A DNA stretch of 39,510 nt from Flaviramulus sp. (GTDB taxonomy: Bacteria; Bacteroidota; Bacteroidia; Flavobacteriales; Flavobacteriaceae), in contig NZ_JABDMV010000075.1 in NCBI RefSeq assembly GCF_013001275.1, forward strand, positions 1 through 39,510. The letters run 5' to 3'. The position numbers were made by a program, and so were the translations under genes. Below the pieces are notes generated by a model that made no database searches, was not told the origin of the DNA, and saw only the letters and a program-made list of their open reading frames with translations. Of the stretch, positions 29,554-38,010 are shown one piece after another. How positions within the stretch are numbered: the first letter of the stretch is position 1; every line of letters starts with the position of its first letter.

Positions 29554-30160
29554 AACCATTATTTTCGATTTTGGTAATGTATTCATTAATTTGAATCTTG
29601 CAAGCGCACATAAACATGCCTTAGAAACATTTCAAATAGAATCATTATCCGAAGAAATGAATGGGTTTAATAGTTTTTATGAGCAAGGATTAATCTCAAC
29701 AGATGAATTACTTGAATTTTACACTGAAAACTTCCCGCAATTATCAAAAGAAGATCTTATTGATATTTGGAATTTTATGTTGAAAGATTTTCCTGAAAAG
29801 CGTTTAGACTTTTTAAAAACTTTAAAAAAGTCTTCAAAATATAAATTAATTTTATTGAGCAACACCAATCAACTTCACATTAATTATATAAAAGAGCATG
29901 TTTCATTTTATGAAGAATTTAAAAAATGTTTTGATGCATTCTATCTTTCACATGAAATAAATTTAGTGAAACCTAATAAAGATGTTTTTGAGTTTGTTTT
30001 AAACAATAATAATCTCAAAGCAGAAGAATGCCTTTTTATAGATGATAGTCTAGAGAATATAAATTCGGCAAAAACTTTAAAAATTAAAACATGGCATATC
30101 AATAATAAAACTGAAGATATAGTTGATTTGTTTACCATTAAAAAAGAACTGTTTTTATAA
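29546..30160 (+). CDS. HAD-superfamily phosphatase (YihX-like)
   Basis: 204 residues. HAD motifs: IIFDFGNVFINLNL (nucleophile Asp, with Gly at the +2 position as in the YihX group), a small helical cap, LLSNTNQLH (motif II), VKPNKDVF (motif III Lys) and CLFIDDSLENI (motif IV). YihX acts on alpha-glucose-1-phosphate; the substrate here is not determined. It overlaps ribD by 8 bp, and might supply the unidentified riboflavin-pathway phosphatase, although position is the only support. Confidence 0.8.
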   Translation: MIKTIIFDFGNVFINLNLASAHKHALETFQIESLSEEMNGFNSFYEQGLISTDELLEFYTENFPQLSKEDLIDIWNFMLKDFPEKRLDFLKTLKKSSKYKLILLSNTNQLHINYIKEHVSFYEEFKKCFDAFYLSHEINLVKPNKDVFEFVLNNNNLKAEECLFIDDSLENINSAKTLKIKTWHINNKTEDIVDLFTIKKELFL

Positions 30161-30172
30161 CTATTTTAATAT

Positions 30173-30778
30173 ATGAAAAGCGATAGTTATAAAACCATAA
30201 TAAAACCATCGGAAGAAGTATTATTTAAAGATAAAAACTCTAAATTTTTTGGTTATGCATTTCCAGTTACTACCGAAGATGATGTAAAAATCCATTTAGA
30301 AGACCTAAAAAAGCAACACCACCAAGCTAGGCATTGGTGTTATGCGTATCAAATTGGCACCGAAGCAATTACCTACAGAACAAATGATGATGGCGAGCCC
30401 AGTAATAGCGCAGGAATGCCAATTTATGGACAAATTCAATCTTTTGAAGTTACCAATGTTTTAGTTGTAGTTGTACGTTATTTTGGAGGTGTTAAATTAG
30501 GTGTTGGAGGTTTAATAAACGCTTATAAAACCGGAGCACAACTTGCGTTAGATGCTTCAAAAATTATAATACGCACAATTAACATAGCCTTTTTAATCAC
30601 TTTTGATTACAAAAACATGAATACAGTTATGCGTGTGATTAAAGAGAAAAATCTAAGAATCACAAATCAGAAGCTTGAATTGGATTGTCAAATCAATATT
30701 TCTGTTAGAAAAAATGAAGCAGATTCAATTTTTGAAATATTTGATAATTTTTACGAAATCGACATTAAAAAAGTATAA
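30173..30778 (+). CDS. YigZ/IMPACT family protein
   Basis: 201 residues. The UPF0029/IMPACT N-terminal domain shows SKFFGYAFPV, HHQARHWCYAYQIG, DDGEPSNSAGMPIYG and VVVRYFGGVKLGVGGL. A second alpha/beta domain follows. Members are linked to translation control and ribosome binding, with no settled enzymatic role. It lies 12 bp after the HAD gene as the last of the operon, with its stop one base from the convergent thioesterase stop. Confidence 0.88.
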   Translation: MKSDSYKTIIKPSEEVLFKDKNSKFFGYAFPVTTEDDVKIHLEDLKKQHHQARHWCYAYQIGTEAITYRTNDDGEPSNSAGMPIYGQIQSFEVTNVLVVVVRYFGGVKLGVGGLINAYKTGAQLALDASKIIIRTINIAFLITFDYKNMNTVMRVIKEKNLRITNQKLELDCQINISVRKNEADSIFEIFDNFYEIDIKKV

Positions 30779-30779
30779 A

Positions 30780-31178
30780 TTATTTTGCAAGAAGATCCAA
30801 AATATATTTTGGTGCCTTAACGGGCCGTTTAGTTTTCATGTCAATAAATACCAAAATAGTACTCGCAGTTGTTAAAATTTCACCTTTTTCGTTAGTGATT
30901 TCGTAATCAAATTCAATCTTTGCAGTTGGCCTATTTTTTAGTTGAGTTTTTACATTAATTACGTCATCATAACCCGCTGATTTTTTATAGTTTAAACACA
31001 TTGAAACTACTGGTAACATGATTCCGTTTTCTTCCATTATTTTGTAAGAAATCCCCAGTTTTCTCAACCATTCAATACGCCCCATTTCAAGATATAGTGC
31101 GTAATTACCGTGGTATACCACTCCCATTTGATCTGTCTCGCCATATCTCACTCTAATTTGAATTTGGTCGGTTTTCAT
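30780..31178 (-). CDS. Acyl-CoA thioesterase, YbgC/4HBT family
   Basis: 132 residues of the hotdog fold. RVRYGETDQMGVVYHGNYALYLEMGR is the family signature, with the active-site Asp in ETDQMG and the Tyr/His that follow; here it is shown in parts because it spans about residues 9-34. Members hydrolyse acyl-CoA or 4-hydroxybenzoyl-CoA thioesters. It is transcribed alone, divergent from dnaA. It is a cytoplasmic enzyme whose substrate is unknown. Confidence 0.85.
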   Translation of the reverse strand: MKTDQIQIRVRYGETDQMGVVYHGNYALYLEMGRIEWLRKLGISYKIMEENGIMLPVVSMCLNYKKSAGYDDVINVKTQLKNRPTAKIEFDYEITNEKGEILTTASTILVFIDMKTKRPVKAPKYILDLLAK

Positions 31179-31276
31179 AAGTTTATTTGAATATTTTTTT
31201 GTAGTTTCGGTGATGGGCTAAACATGAGGAAAAAAAACTATAAATTCAATAGCAAATGATTTTTTTTTTAAGAATT

Positions 31277-31296
31277 TTGTTCACATATTTGTCACA
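31277..31296 (+). promoter_or_regulatory. Two DnaA-box-like repeats upstream of dnaA
   Basis: TTGTTCACA (31277-31285) differs from the box TTATnCACA at one position, and TTTGTCACA (31288-31296) at two. They are 11 bp apart, one helical turn, in the 189-bp region before dnaA. No exact DnaA box is seen. The rest of the region holds T-rich tracts and a 12-codon open frame at 31311-31349. Confidence 0.35.
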
Positions 31297-31367
31297 CAAT
31301 AAATAGGGGGATGAAAAAGTCAATTTTTCATAAGTTTCTAACTAACTAAGACCAACAAAATAATAGC

Positions 31368-32795
31368 ATGAGTGTAACTGCGCAATCGGTATGGAATAAT
31401 TGTCTAGAATTCATAAAGGATAATATTCAACCGCAAGCATACAAAACATGGTTTGAACCAATAATCGCAGTTAAGCTTACCGATAATGCGTTAAGCATTC
31501 AAGTACCTAGTAAATTCTTTTACGAATGGCTTGAAGAACATTATGTAAAAATCCTTAAAGTATCACTCACCAAAGAACTAGGAGAAACAGCCAAACTTGT
31601 TTACATTATTAAAATGGAAAATACGTATGGCAATAAACAACCTTTTACAGAAAAAATTCCAAGTGCCAACAGAAGTGGTTTAAAATCTCAAGATGTTGAC
31701 GTTCCATTCAATAATAAAAACCCAGAATTACGAAATCCGTTTGTTATTCCAGGTATAAGAAACGTAAAGATTGAGTCGCAACTTAATCCTAATTACAGTT
31801 TTGAAAATTTCTTAGAGGGAGATTCAAACAGATTGGCACGAAGTGCAGGATTAGCTGTTGCCGCAAAACCTGGAGGAACATCATTTAATCCATTATTAAT
31901 ATTTGGTGGGGTTGGTTTGGGTAAAACACATTTAGCACATGCCATTGGTGTTGATATAAAGGATAAATACCCAGAAAAAACTGTTTTATATATTTCGGCC
32001 GAAAAATTCACACAACAGTATATTGATGCCGTAAAGAAAAACAATAGAAATGATTTTATCCATTTTTATCAAATTATAGATGTATTAATTATTGATGACG
32101 TCCAATTCCTTTCAGGTAAAACCGGTACGCAAGATGTTTTCTTCCATATATTTAATCATTTACATCAAAATGGCAAGCAAGTAATTTTAACAAGTGATAA
32201 AGCGCCTGTTGATATGCAAGATATTGAACAGCGTTTGCTATCTCGCTTTAAATGGGGTTTATCAGCAGAATTACAAAATCCGGATTTCGAAACACGTGTT
32301 TCTATACTAAAAAACAAACTCTATCGTGATGGTGTTGAAATGCCAGATGATATTATTGAATACGTTGCTAAAAACATCAAAACGAACGTTAGAGAATTGG
32401 AAGGCGCCATAATTTCACTAATCGCCCAATCTTCTTTCAATAAAAAAGAGATTACAATTGATTTGGCCAGAATTATTGTTGAGAAGTTTGTAAAAAACAC
32501 AAAACGAGAAGTTTCCATCGATTATATTCAAAAAATAGTTTCTGATTATTTCCAAATGGATGTAGATACTTTACAATCTAAAACAAGAAAACGCCACATA
32601 GTACAGGCGCGTCAATTAGCCATGTTTTTTGCTAAAAAATTCACTAAAGCTTCATTAGCCAGTATTGGTTCTCAAATTGGGAAACGCGATCATGCTACTG
32701 TGCTTCATGCCTGTAAAACGGTAAATAATTTATCTTCTACTGATAAACAATTCAGAAAATATGTTGAAGATATTTCCAAAAAACTTTCGATATAA
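31368..32795 (+). CDS. dnaA: Chromosomal replication initiator DnaA
   Basis: 475 residues, normal length. Domain I (1-85) has the KTWFEPI segment. The AAA+ domain has the P-loop GGVGLGKT (180-187), Walker B LIIDDVQFL and LLSRFKWGLSAELQNPDFETR with sensor residues. Domain IV ends with the DNA-binding GKRDHATVLHACKTV. DnaA opens the replication origin. dnaN is not adjacent and no cluster of exact DnaA boxes is visible, so the origin is probably not in this window. It leads an operon with the phosphatase (12-bp gap) and RsmI-like genes. Confidence 0.97.
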   Translation: MSVTAQSVWNNCLEFIKDNIQPQAYKTWFEPIIAVKLTDNALSIQVPSKFFYEWLEEHYVKILKVSLTKELGETAKLVYIIKMENTYGNKQPFTEKIPSANRSGLKSQDVDVPFNNKNPELRNPFVIPGIRNVKIESQLNPNYSFENFLEGDSNRLARSAGLAVAAKPGGTSFNPLLIFGGVGLGKTHLAHAIGVDIKDKYPEKTVLYISAEKFTQQYIDAVKKNNRNDFIHFYQIIDVLIIDDVQFLSGKTGTQDVFFHIFNHLHQNGKQVILTSDKAPVDMQDIEQRLLSRFKWGLSAELQNPDFETRVSILKNKLYRDGVEMPDDIIEYVAKNIKTNVRELEGAIISLIAQSSFNKKEITIDLARIIVEKFVKNTKREVSIDYIQKIVSDYFQMDVDTLQSKTRKRHIVQARQLAMFFAKKFTKASLASIGSQIGKRDHATVLHACKTVNNLSSTDKQFRKYVEDISKKLSI

Positions 32796-32807
32796 ATTTT
32801 ATTTAAA

Positions 32808-33263
32808 ATGATTAGAATACTAATGGTTTGCCTGGGAAACATATGTCGTTCTCCACTAGCCGAAGGTATTTTAAAATCAAAACTTCCTGAAAATAGTTTT
32901 ATTGTCGATTCGGCGGGTACCGCTAATTATCATATGGGAAGCTCTCCCGATGTTAGATCAATTTCCATTGCGAAAAAAAACGGTTTAAACATCTCCAATC
33001 TTAAAGGTAGACAGTTCACCGTTTCAGATTTCGACACATTTGATTTAATTTATACTATGGATGCATCTAATTTTCAAAATGTTATAAAATTAGCGAGAAA
33101 TGCTGACGATATTGCGAAAGTAAATTATATTTTGAATGAAGTATATCCAAATCAAAATTATGATGTGCCAGATCCATATTATGGCGGCAATGAAGGATTT
33201 GAGAATATTTATACAATGTTAGATGAAGCTTGTAATAAAATAGCTGAAAAATTAATAAAATGA
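32808..33263 (+). CDS. Low-molecular-weight protein tyrosine phosphatase
   Basis: 151 residues. The phosphate loop VCLGNICRSP contains nucleophile Cys8 and Arg14. The general acid loop is DVPDPYYGG, about residues 123-131, in the proper place. These are small cytoplasmic enzymes acting on phosphotyrosine, often linked to polysaccharide tyrosine kinases, but none is encoded nearby. It overlaps the following methyltransferase gene by 4 bp (ATGA). Confidence 0.92.
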   Translation: MIRILMVCLGNICRSPLAEGILKSKLPENSFIVDSAGTANYHMGSSPDVRSISIAKKNGLNISNLKGRQFTVSDFDTFDLIYTMDASNFQNVIKLARNADDIAKVNYILNEVYPNQNYDVPDPYYGGNEGFENIYTMLDEACNKIAEKLIK

Positions 33264-33976
33264 ATTCAACTATTGGTAAATTATACCTTATCCCAACAAC
33301 ATTGGGCGAGAACAACCCGCTGGAAGTATTGCCTATAACAGTAAAAAACACTATTGATTTAATAGACACTTTTATTGTTGAGAATGAAAAATCAGCTCGA
33401 CGTTTTATAAAAGCAATCTGTCCAGAAAAATCACAGCCTGCATTAAAATTATTCACTTTAAACAAGTTTACAGACCAAAGCGATTTACCAAGTTATCTGG
33501 CGCCATGTTTACATGGAACAAATATTGGTTTACTATCTGAAGCTGGTTGCCCTGGAGTTGCAGATCCTGGAGCAGATATAGTAAACATTGCGCACCAAAA
33601 AAACATAAAAGTAGTTCCTTTAGTTGGCCCGTCATCCATTTTATTGGCGATTATGAGTTCGGGTATGAACGGACAAAGTTTTGCCTTTAATGGCTACCTT
33701 CCAATTGATAAAGGCGAAAGGAAACATGAGATAAAAAGATTGGAACGCTTATCTTTTGAGCAGAATCAATCACAACTATTCATTGAAACTCCATATCGAA
33801 ATAATAAAATGCTTGAAGATTTAGCAAACAATCTCGATAATAACACAAACGTTTGTGTGGCTTGCGATTTAACGCTTTCTACAGAATTTATTAAGACTCA
33901 ATCTGCTTATTTATGGAAAAAAAACATGGTAGACCTTCATAAAAGACCTACCATTTTTATTATTTATAAAAGCTAA
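33260..33976 (+). CDS. RsmI-like SAM-dependent methyltransferase
   Basis: 238 residues of the tetrapyrrole methylase/RsmI fold. GKLYLIPTTLGEN matches the RsmI N-terminus, LSEAGCPGVADPGADIV is the cofactor loop, VPLVGPSSILLAIMSSG and FNGYLPIDKGER follow, then FIETPYRNNKML. E. coli RsmI is about 286 residues and 2'-O-methylates 16S rRNA C1402. This shorter protein lacks the C-terminal part, so it may be a paralogue rather than the true RsmI. Its last codons contain a bidirectional terminator, and its stop is 3 bp from the convergent stop. Confidence 0.82.
   Translation: MNSTIGKLYLIPTTLGENNPLEVLPITVKNTIDLIDTFIVENEKSARRFIKAICPEKSQPALKLFTLNKFTDQSDLPSYLAPCLHGTNIGLLSEAGCPGVADPGADIVNIAHQKNIKVVPLVGPSSILLAIMSSGMNGQSFAFNGYLPIDKGERKHEIKRLERLSFEQNQSQLFIETPYRNNKMLEDLANNLDNNTNVCVACDLTLSTEFIKTQSAYLWKKNMVDLHKRPTIFIIYKS
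33926..33954. terminator. Bidirectional terminator inside the rsmI-like coding end
   Basis: ATGGTAG (33926-33932) pairs with CTACCAT (33948-33954). A T run follows on the plus strand, and eight T after one base on the minus strand, so it can end both convergent transcripts. It lies wholly within coding sequence, about 20 bp before the stop. Confidence 0.65.
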
Positions 33977-33979
33977 ATC

Positions 33980-34663
33980 TTAAACTGCCTTAGCTAATTT
34001 GTTTGGTTTAACAAAAGAAGTGTCATATCCAGAAAAACGTTTCATATAATTATGTACAGTAGTACCAAAACCATCTGCAAAATTATCTAAACCATAACTT
34101 CGAAGATACTTTTTAACACTTCCAGGACCAGCTAAATGAGCAGCAGCCAATATGCCAGATTCAGTAATTATTATTCCATTAATTCGTTTTCCAACAAAAT
34201 TTTTAATATCTCTTCTTAGAATCCATTTATTACGAGCAGCGTTAGCTATAAATGCTTTTTCTTGTAATTTAGGGTTCTTTAAAAATTGATTAGGATTATG
34301 AATTCCTATCATCTTTAAAGTTGAAGCGCCAAACTGATATTTACCTAGATAACCATAAGTATTAACTGAAAAATAATTTCCACCAGATTCTTTAAATGCA
34401 AGAGCTTCTTTAAAACCGACAAATGATTTACCTAAAAACGGCGAATACTGGTAGTCTGAAGAATTATTTGACGCTAAAAGATTATTATCTTCATAGACAT
34501 CATCATTAACAGTATAATTTAAGCTTAATCCGTCAGTAGAATACTTACTTAAATCAATTTTTTCATCCTTCTGAAATGAAACGTTTAATAGTACACATAT
34601 TGTAAGTGCTATTGTGATATAGCTTGCAATATTTTTTACCATAATTTTAAATTTTTTCAGCAT
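33980..34663 (-). CDS. Lysozyme-fold protein, putative peptidoglycan hydrolase
   Basis: 227 residues from the chosen ATG (34663; ATG at 34642 is also possible). An N-terminal hydrophobic segment (ASYITIALTICVLLNVSF) suggests export or anchoring. FKEALAFKESGGNYFSVN and GYLGKYQFGASTLKMIG give the catalytic-Glu region of lysozyme-like transglycosylases, and GILAAAHLAGPGSVKKYL resembles their late helix. Activity is inferred. A longer frame starts at a TTG (34687), but this lies too near the promoter. It follows a cell-wall operon (mltG, dapF) but has its own promoter. Confidence 0.7.
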   Translation of the reverse strand: MLKKFKIMVKNIASYITIALTICVLLNVSFQKDEKIDLSKYSTDGLSLNYTVNDDVYEDNNLLASNNSSDYQYSPFLGKSFVGFKEALAFKESGGNYFSVNTYGYLGKYQFGASTLKMIGIHNPNQFLKNPKLQEKAFIANAARNKWILRRDIKNFVGKRINGIIITESGILAAAHLAGPGSVKKYLRSYGLDNFADGFGTTVHNYMKRFSGYDTSFVKPNKLAKAV

Positions 34664-34698
34664 ATTATAAAATAAATATACCTTCAAATTTCAGCGTG

Positions 34699-34730
34699 CA
34701 AAATTACGCTTTTTTTTAATACTATCAAAA
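34699..34730 (-). promoter_or_regulatory. Promoter for the lysozyme-like gene (TTTTG-n19-TAATTTTG)
   Basis: On the minus strand TTTTG (34726-34730), 19 nt, then TAATTTTG (34699-34706): the best complete promoter in the window. It predicts a transcript start near 34694, favouring the ATGs at 34663 or 34642 over the TTG at 34687. Confidence 0.65.
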
Positions 34731-34751
34731 TTAGACGTTTACATTATTTTT

Positions 34752-35663
34752 TTAATGGTAGAATAGATGAAATGTACCTTTATTTTTATTTAATTCTAAA
34801 GTTGGAAAGGGTATTTTTATCATATTAAAAACATCAAAAATAGACTTCAAAAATCTTGAATTTGTACTAATTCCATTCAAATTTACATCAAAACTTAAAT
34901 AGTACTGTCTATATCTTGAATTACTTGTCAACAGTTGATTGTCAACATCTTTCCGTCCCATTACCATCCCTTCACCACTGTATCCTAAAGCAATATTAAG
35001 CCATTTAGGAATTTTACTATTTTTAAAAAATGAAGACAAATTAAAGCTCAACCAATATGTTTGTCCATTATAATCTTTTAAAATTTGCTCCAAAAACGAT
35101 TTTCCTAATTTTTCAGGGTTCTTTTCTGCATATCTTGTTTGGTGAAAAGAGTACTTTAAGGCAATTCGCTGTTCATTCCAAAGTAATTCTTGCCCGATAT
35201 ACAATCCTGTTCCTGCACCATTTGCCAAAATATCGCCCCATGAAAAACCCCATTCTTCTGAAAACCCATCAAGAACCTCAACAGCAGTTAAAAATGTAAA
35301 CCCCAAGGTAGCACCATATACTAATTGATTTTTATTGCTAACACCACTCCAGTTTAATAATTGCGCTCCATGCTTCCCGAGTTGATAAGAGGTGAAAACA
35401 TGACCGATTTTATCCATTTGCAACCATTCCTCATTATCATTAACAGTGTGAAATTTTGATCTTTCAAAATCTGAATACCAGAGTTGATTTAAGCCAATAA
35501 GAGTCACGCTTCCAACAGTAGCTTCGGTAATTGCAACGGCATTCCGTCTAGGCCTATTTAATGAATCACTAATAGTTAAAAACGAATCTAGTTTAGATTG
35601 GGAAAAGGAAAGAATTGGTAATAAAGCAATTAATATAATATGATTTACCAATCGGTATTTCAC
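34752..35663 (-). CDS. DUF2279 (YfiM-like) envelope protein
   Basis: 303 residues with a signal peptide (about 1-21, LILIALLPILSFS). The DUF2279 pattern is visible: NDNEEWLQMDKIGHVFTSYQLG, GATLGFTFLTAVEVLDGFSEEWGFSWGD and ANGAGTGLYIGQ. The C-terminal half has amphipathic strands (YWLSFNLSSFF, RYRQYYLSFDVNL), which suggests an outer membrane association. The role is unknown. Its ATG shares a base with the mltG stop region, so it belongs to the dapF, GNAT, mltG operon. Confidence 0.75.
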   Translation of the reverse strand: MKYRLVNHIILIALLPILSFSQSKLDSFLTISDSLNRPRRNAVAITEATVGSVTLIGLNQLWYSDFERSKFHTVNDNEEWLQMDKIGHVFTSYQLGKHGAQLLNWSGVSNKNQLVYGATLGFTFLTAVEVLDGFSEEWGFSWGDILANGAGTGLYIGQELLWNEQRIALKYSFHQTRYAEKNPEKLGKSFLEQILKDYNGQTYWLSFNLSSFFKNSKIPKWLNIALGYSGEGMVMGRKDVDNQLLTSNSRYRQYYLSFDVNLNGISTNSRFLKSIFDVFNMIKIPFPTLELNKNKGTFHLFYH

Positions 35664-36706
35664 TATTTATTTATGCCTTGTAATGATAAAAAACGATGGT
35701 ATTCCCTAGCATTCACATTATGTTGGGCAAGAGTTTTTGCGAACTTATGATACCCTAATCTTTTGGCGTCAGCTGCAAAATATAAGTATTTATGCTTTTC
35801 ATAATTTAAAACAGCATCTATCGCCGAAATATCTGGCATAGCAATTAGCCCAGGAGGCAACCCTCTATTTTTGTATGTATTATAAGGTGAATCAATTTCT
35901 TTATGCTTATTTAAAACACGTTTTATTATCGTGTTTTTATATTCAGGAAGTTGATAAGCAGCAAATTTTAAGGTTGGGTCTGCTTGTAATGGCATTCCTA
36001 TTCTTAACCTATTCATATACACGCCAGCAATGCGTGGTTGCTCGCTAGCTTGTTTTGACTCTTCATAAACAATAGATGCCAATGCGATTACTTGATTTTG
36101 TGACAAACCAATATCATTTGCTTTCTGAATTCTTGATTCATTCCAAAATCGCTTATATTCTATTAGCATCCTTTCTCGAAACTTTTCGGCCGAAGTATTC
36201 CAAAAAAACTCATAACTATTTGGCAAGTACATTCCTAAGGCGGTGGCTTTATTGAAATTATTATCTGCCAAAAACGCCTCGTCTTTCATTGCCAATAGTA
36301 ACGAAATACTATCTGCTTCTATTTCCGTTGAAATTCTTCCTGCTAATTTTTCTAAAGTATTTTGATTATTAAATGATACTTTAATTGGCATATTACCACT
36401 TCGGATAGAATTAATAATATCATTATTAGTCATCCCTTTTTTTATAGCATATTTTCCAGCTCTTATATTAGTTGAATATTTTTTTTGCTCAGCTAAGTCG
36501 TCAAAAGAATCAATATCATCCAATAACAGGATTAATTGATTACGCACTTCTTCATAACTGGAATCTGAAGGAATAAATACATAAGCCACTTCATTATTAA
36601 AAGCAGTATTGGGCTTTAGCATCGCCTTATAAACAAAATTTGCAAAAAAAGCGGCAACTATAAGTCCTATAATTACTATAGCAATAAGTATTTTTTTTAT
36701 ATACAT
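35663..36706 (-). CDS. mltG: Endolytic transglycosylase MltG
   Basis: 347 residues. One N-terminal membrane helix (about 4-25), then the YceG domain: the LysM-like part (YVFIPSDSSYEEVRNQL), and the catalytic region ALASIVYEESKQASEQPRIAGVYMNRL in two halves, with the second Glu of YEE as the likely catalytic residue, MPLQADPTLKFA, SPYNTYKNRGLPPGLIAMP and YLYFAAD. MltG cuts nascent peptidoglycan strands at the membrane. It directly abuts the GNAT gene. Confidence 0.94.
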   Translation of the reverse strand: MYIKKILIAIVIIGLIVAAFFANFVYKAMLKPNTAFNNEVAYVFIPSDSSYEEVRNQLILLLDDIDSFDDLAEQKKYSTNIRAGKYAIKKGMTNNDIINSIRSGNMPIKVSFNNQNTLEKLAGRISTEIEADSISLLLAMKDEAFLADNNFNKATALGMYLPNSYEFFWNTSAEKFRERMLIEYKRFWNESRIQKANDIGLSQNQVIALASIVYEESKQASEQPRIAGVYMNRLRIGMPLQADPTLKFAAYQLPEYKNTIIKRVLNKHKEIDSPYNTYKNRGLPPGLIAMPDISAIDAVLNYEKHKYLYFAADAKRLGYHKFAKTLAQHNVNAREYHRFLSLQGINK

Positions 36707-37231
36707 TTAATTGTTAATTAACTGAAATAAATATTCATTTTTGTAGGAACCATTTACGACGTACCAGTCTTTTTTAAGTCCGATTTCCTCAAATCCTTGA
36801 TTTGTAAAAAGTTTCATACTTGCTTTATTTTCTTCTGAGATATTGCAGTATAACTGATGTAATCCTAAATGAGTGAAACTATAGTTTATTAATAACTTTA
36901 AAGCCTCCGCTCCAAATCCTTTTAATCTATTGTCATGTTCTTTTACTAAAATACCTATACCTGCCCTACTGTTTTTAAAGTCAAAATCAAACAAATCAAT
37001 CATTCCGAGCGCAACATCATCATAACTTGAAATAACAAGTCGTAATTGTTTCACCTCAAAAATATCTTTATGTGCATTTTCTAAGTATTGTTTTATTAAA
37101 AACTTAGAGTATGGTGTTTGAGTATTACTTATTTCCCAGATAGTCTCATCATTTTCGATAGAATGAATAAAATCCAAATCTTCTGGCTCTAAAGCGCGTA
37201 AATAAATATTCTTGCCTTTTAGAGTTATCAT
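36707..37231 (-). CDS. GNAT-family N-acetyltransferase, RimJ/RimL-like
   Basis: 174 residues. KNIYLRALEPEDLDFIHSIEND, LRLVISSYDDVALGMIDLFDF and the acetyl-CoA loop DNRLKGFGAEALKLL, then LYCNISEENKASMKLFTNQGF, are those of the Acetyltransf_3 group. The acceptor (protein N-terminus, sugar or other amine) is unknown. Four-base overlap with dapF and direct contact with mltG show operon membership. Confidence 0.87.
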   Translation of the reverse strand: MITLKGKNIYLRALEPEDLDFIHSIENDETIWEISNTQTPYSKFLIKQYLENAHKDIFEVKQLRLVISSYDDVALGMIDLFDFDFKNSRAGIGILVKEHDNRLKGFGAEALKLLINYSFTHLGLHQLYCNISEENKASMKLFTNQGFEEIGLKKDWYVVNGSYKNEYLFQLINN

Positions 37232-38001
37232 ATTTTACCTTTAAAAACTAATTTAGCAGGACCAATTAGCCAAACATTTTTGTAAGACTCATTTTCTTTA
37301 TCAAATGATACTTGTAATTTTCCGCCTTCAACATCTAAATTCAAATATTTGTTATCGGTCTCACCTGTATAATGCATCGCTATAGCAACGGCCGTAACAC
37401 CTGTACCGCATGACAAAGTTTCATCTTCCACACCGCGTTCGTAAGTTCGCACTCTAAAAGTGTCATCAGATATTTTTTTTACAAAATTCACATTACTACC
37501 TGCTTCGTTATATGGTTCTCCATATCTTATTGAAGCTCCTTTCGTTTTTATATCGAAATTATCAATAGCGTCTTCAAACTGTACATGATGCGGTGAGCCC
37601 GTATTTAAAAAAACATGGTTTCTGTGTTTTTCAATCATGTTTACATCCTGCATTTCAAGCTTAACAACATCATTTTCAATAATCGCATGATGCACTCCAT
37701 CAATAGCTTCAAATACAGCCTTTTTTTCTATAACTCCAAGGTGTTTAGCCAAAGCCACAATACATCGCCCACCATTTCCACACATGGAACTTTCATTACC
37801 ATCCGCATTGAAATACACCATTTTAAAATCATATTCAGCATGATTTTCCAATAGAATAAGGCCATCCGCACCTATGCCAAATCGTCGGTCGCATAAAAAT
37901 GCAATGTGTTTGGTATTATTTTTGTCGAATGATTGATGACGATTATCAATCATCACAAAATCGTTTCCTGTTCCTTGATATTTATAAAATGCCTGTGTCA
38001 T
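37228..38001 (-). CDS. dapF: Diaminopimelate epimerase
   Basis: 257 residues from the chosen ATG. DapF converts LL- to meso-diaminopimelate for lysine and peptidoglycan. The two catalytic cysteines are in SMCGNGGRC (Cys74) and LSCGTGVTAVA (Cys198), and FYKYQGTGNDFVMIDN is the normal N-terminus. A TTG at 38013 would add four residues, but it overlaps the -7 box, so the ATG at 38001 is preferred. It is the first gene of the dapF, GNAT, mltG, DUF2279 operon. Confidence 0.95.
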   Translation of the reverse strand: MTQAFYKYQGTGNDFVMIDNRHQSFDKNNTKHIAFLCDRRFGIGADGLILLENHAEYDFKMVYFNADGNESSMCGNGGRCIVALAKHLGVIEKKAVFEAIDGVHHAIIENDVVKLEMQDVNMIEKHRNHVFLNTGSPHHVQFEDAIDNFDIKTKGASIRYGEPYNEAGSNVNFVKKISDDTFRVRTYERGVEDETLSCGTGVTAVAIAMHYTGETDNKYLNLDVEGGKLQVSFDKENESYKNVWLIGPAKLVFKGKI

Positions 38002-38010
38002 AATAATGCA

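Noticed and set aside
31223-31258. Eleven-codon open frame upstream of dnaA (starts ATGAGG)
   Set aside because: Too short and of generic Lys/Asn composition; such frames are expected by chance in AT-rich DNA.
31179-31367. Replication origin at dnaA
   Set aside because: Only two degenerate DnaA-box-like repeats, no exact boxes, no dnaN next door, and no AT-rich repeat cluster beyond the background.
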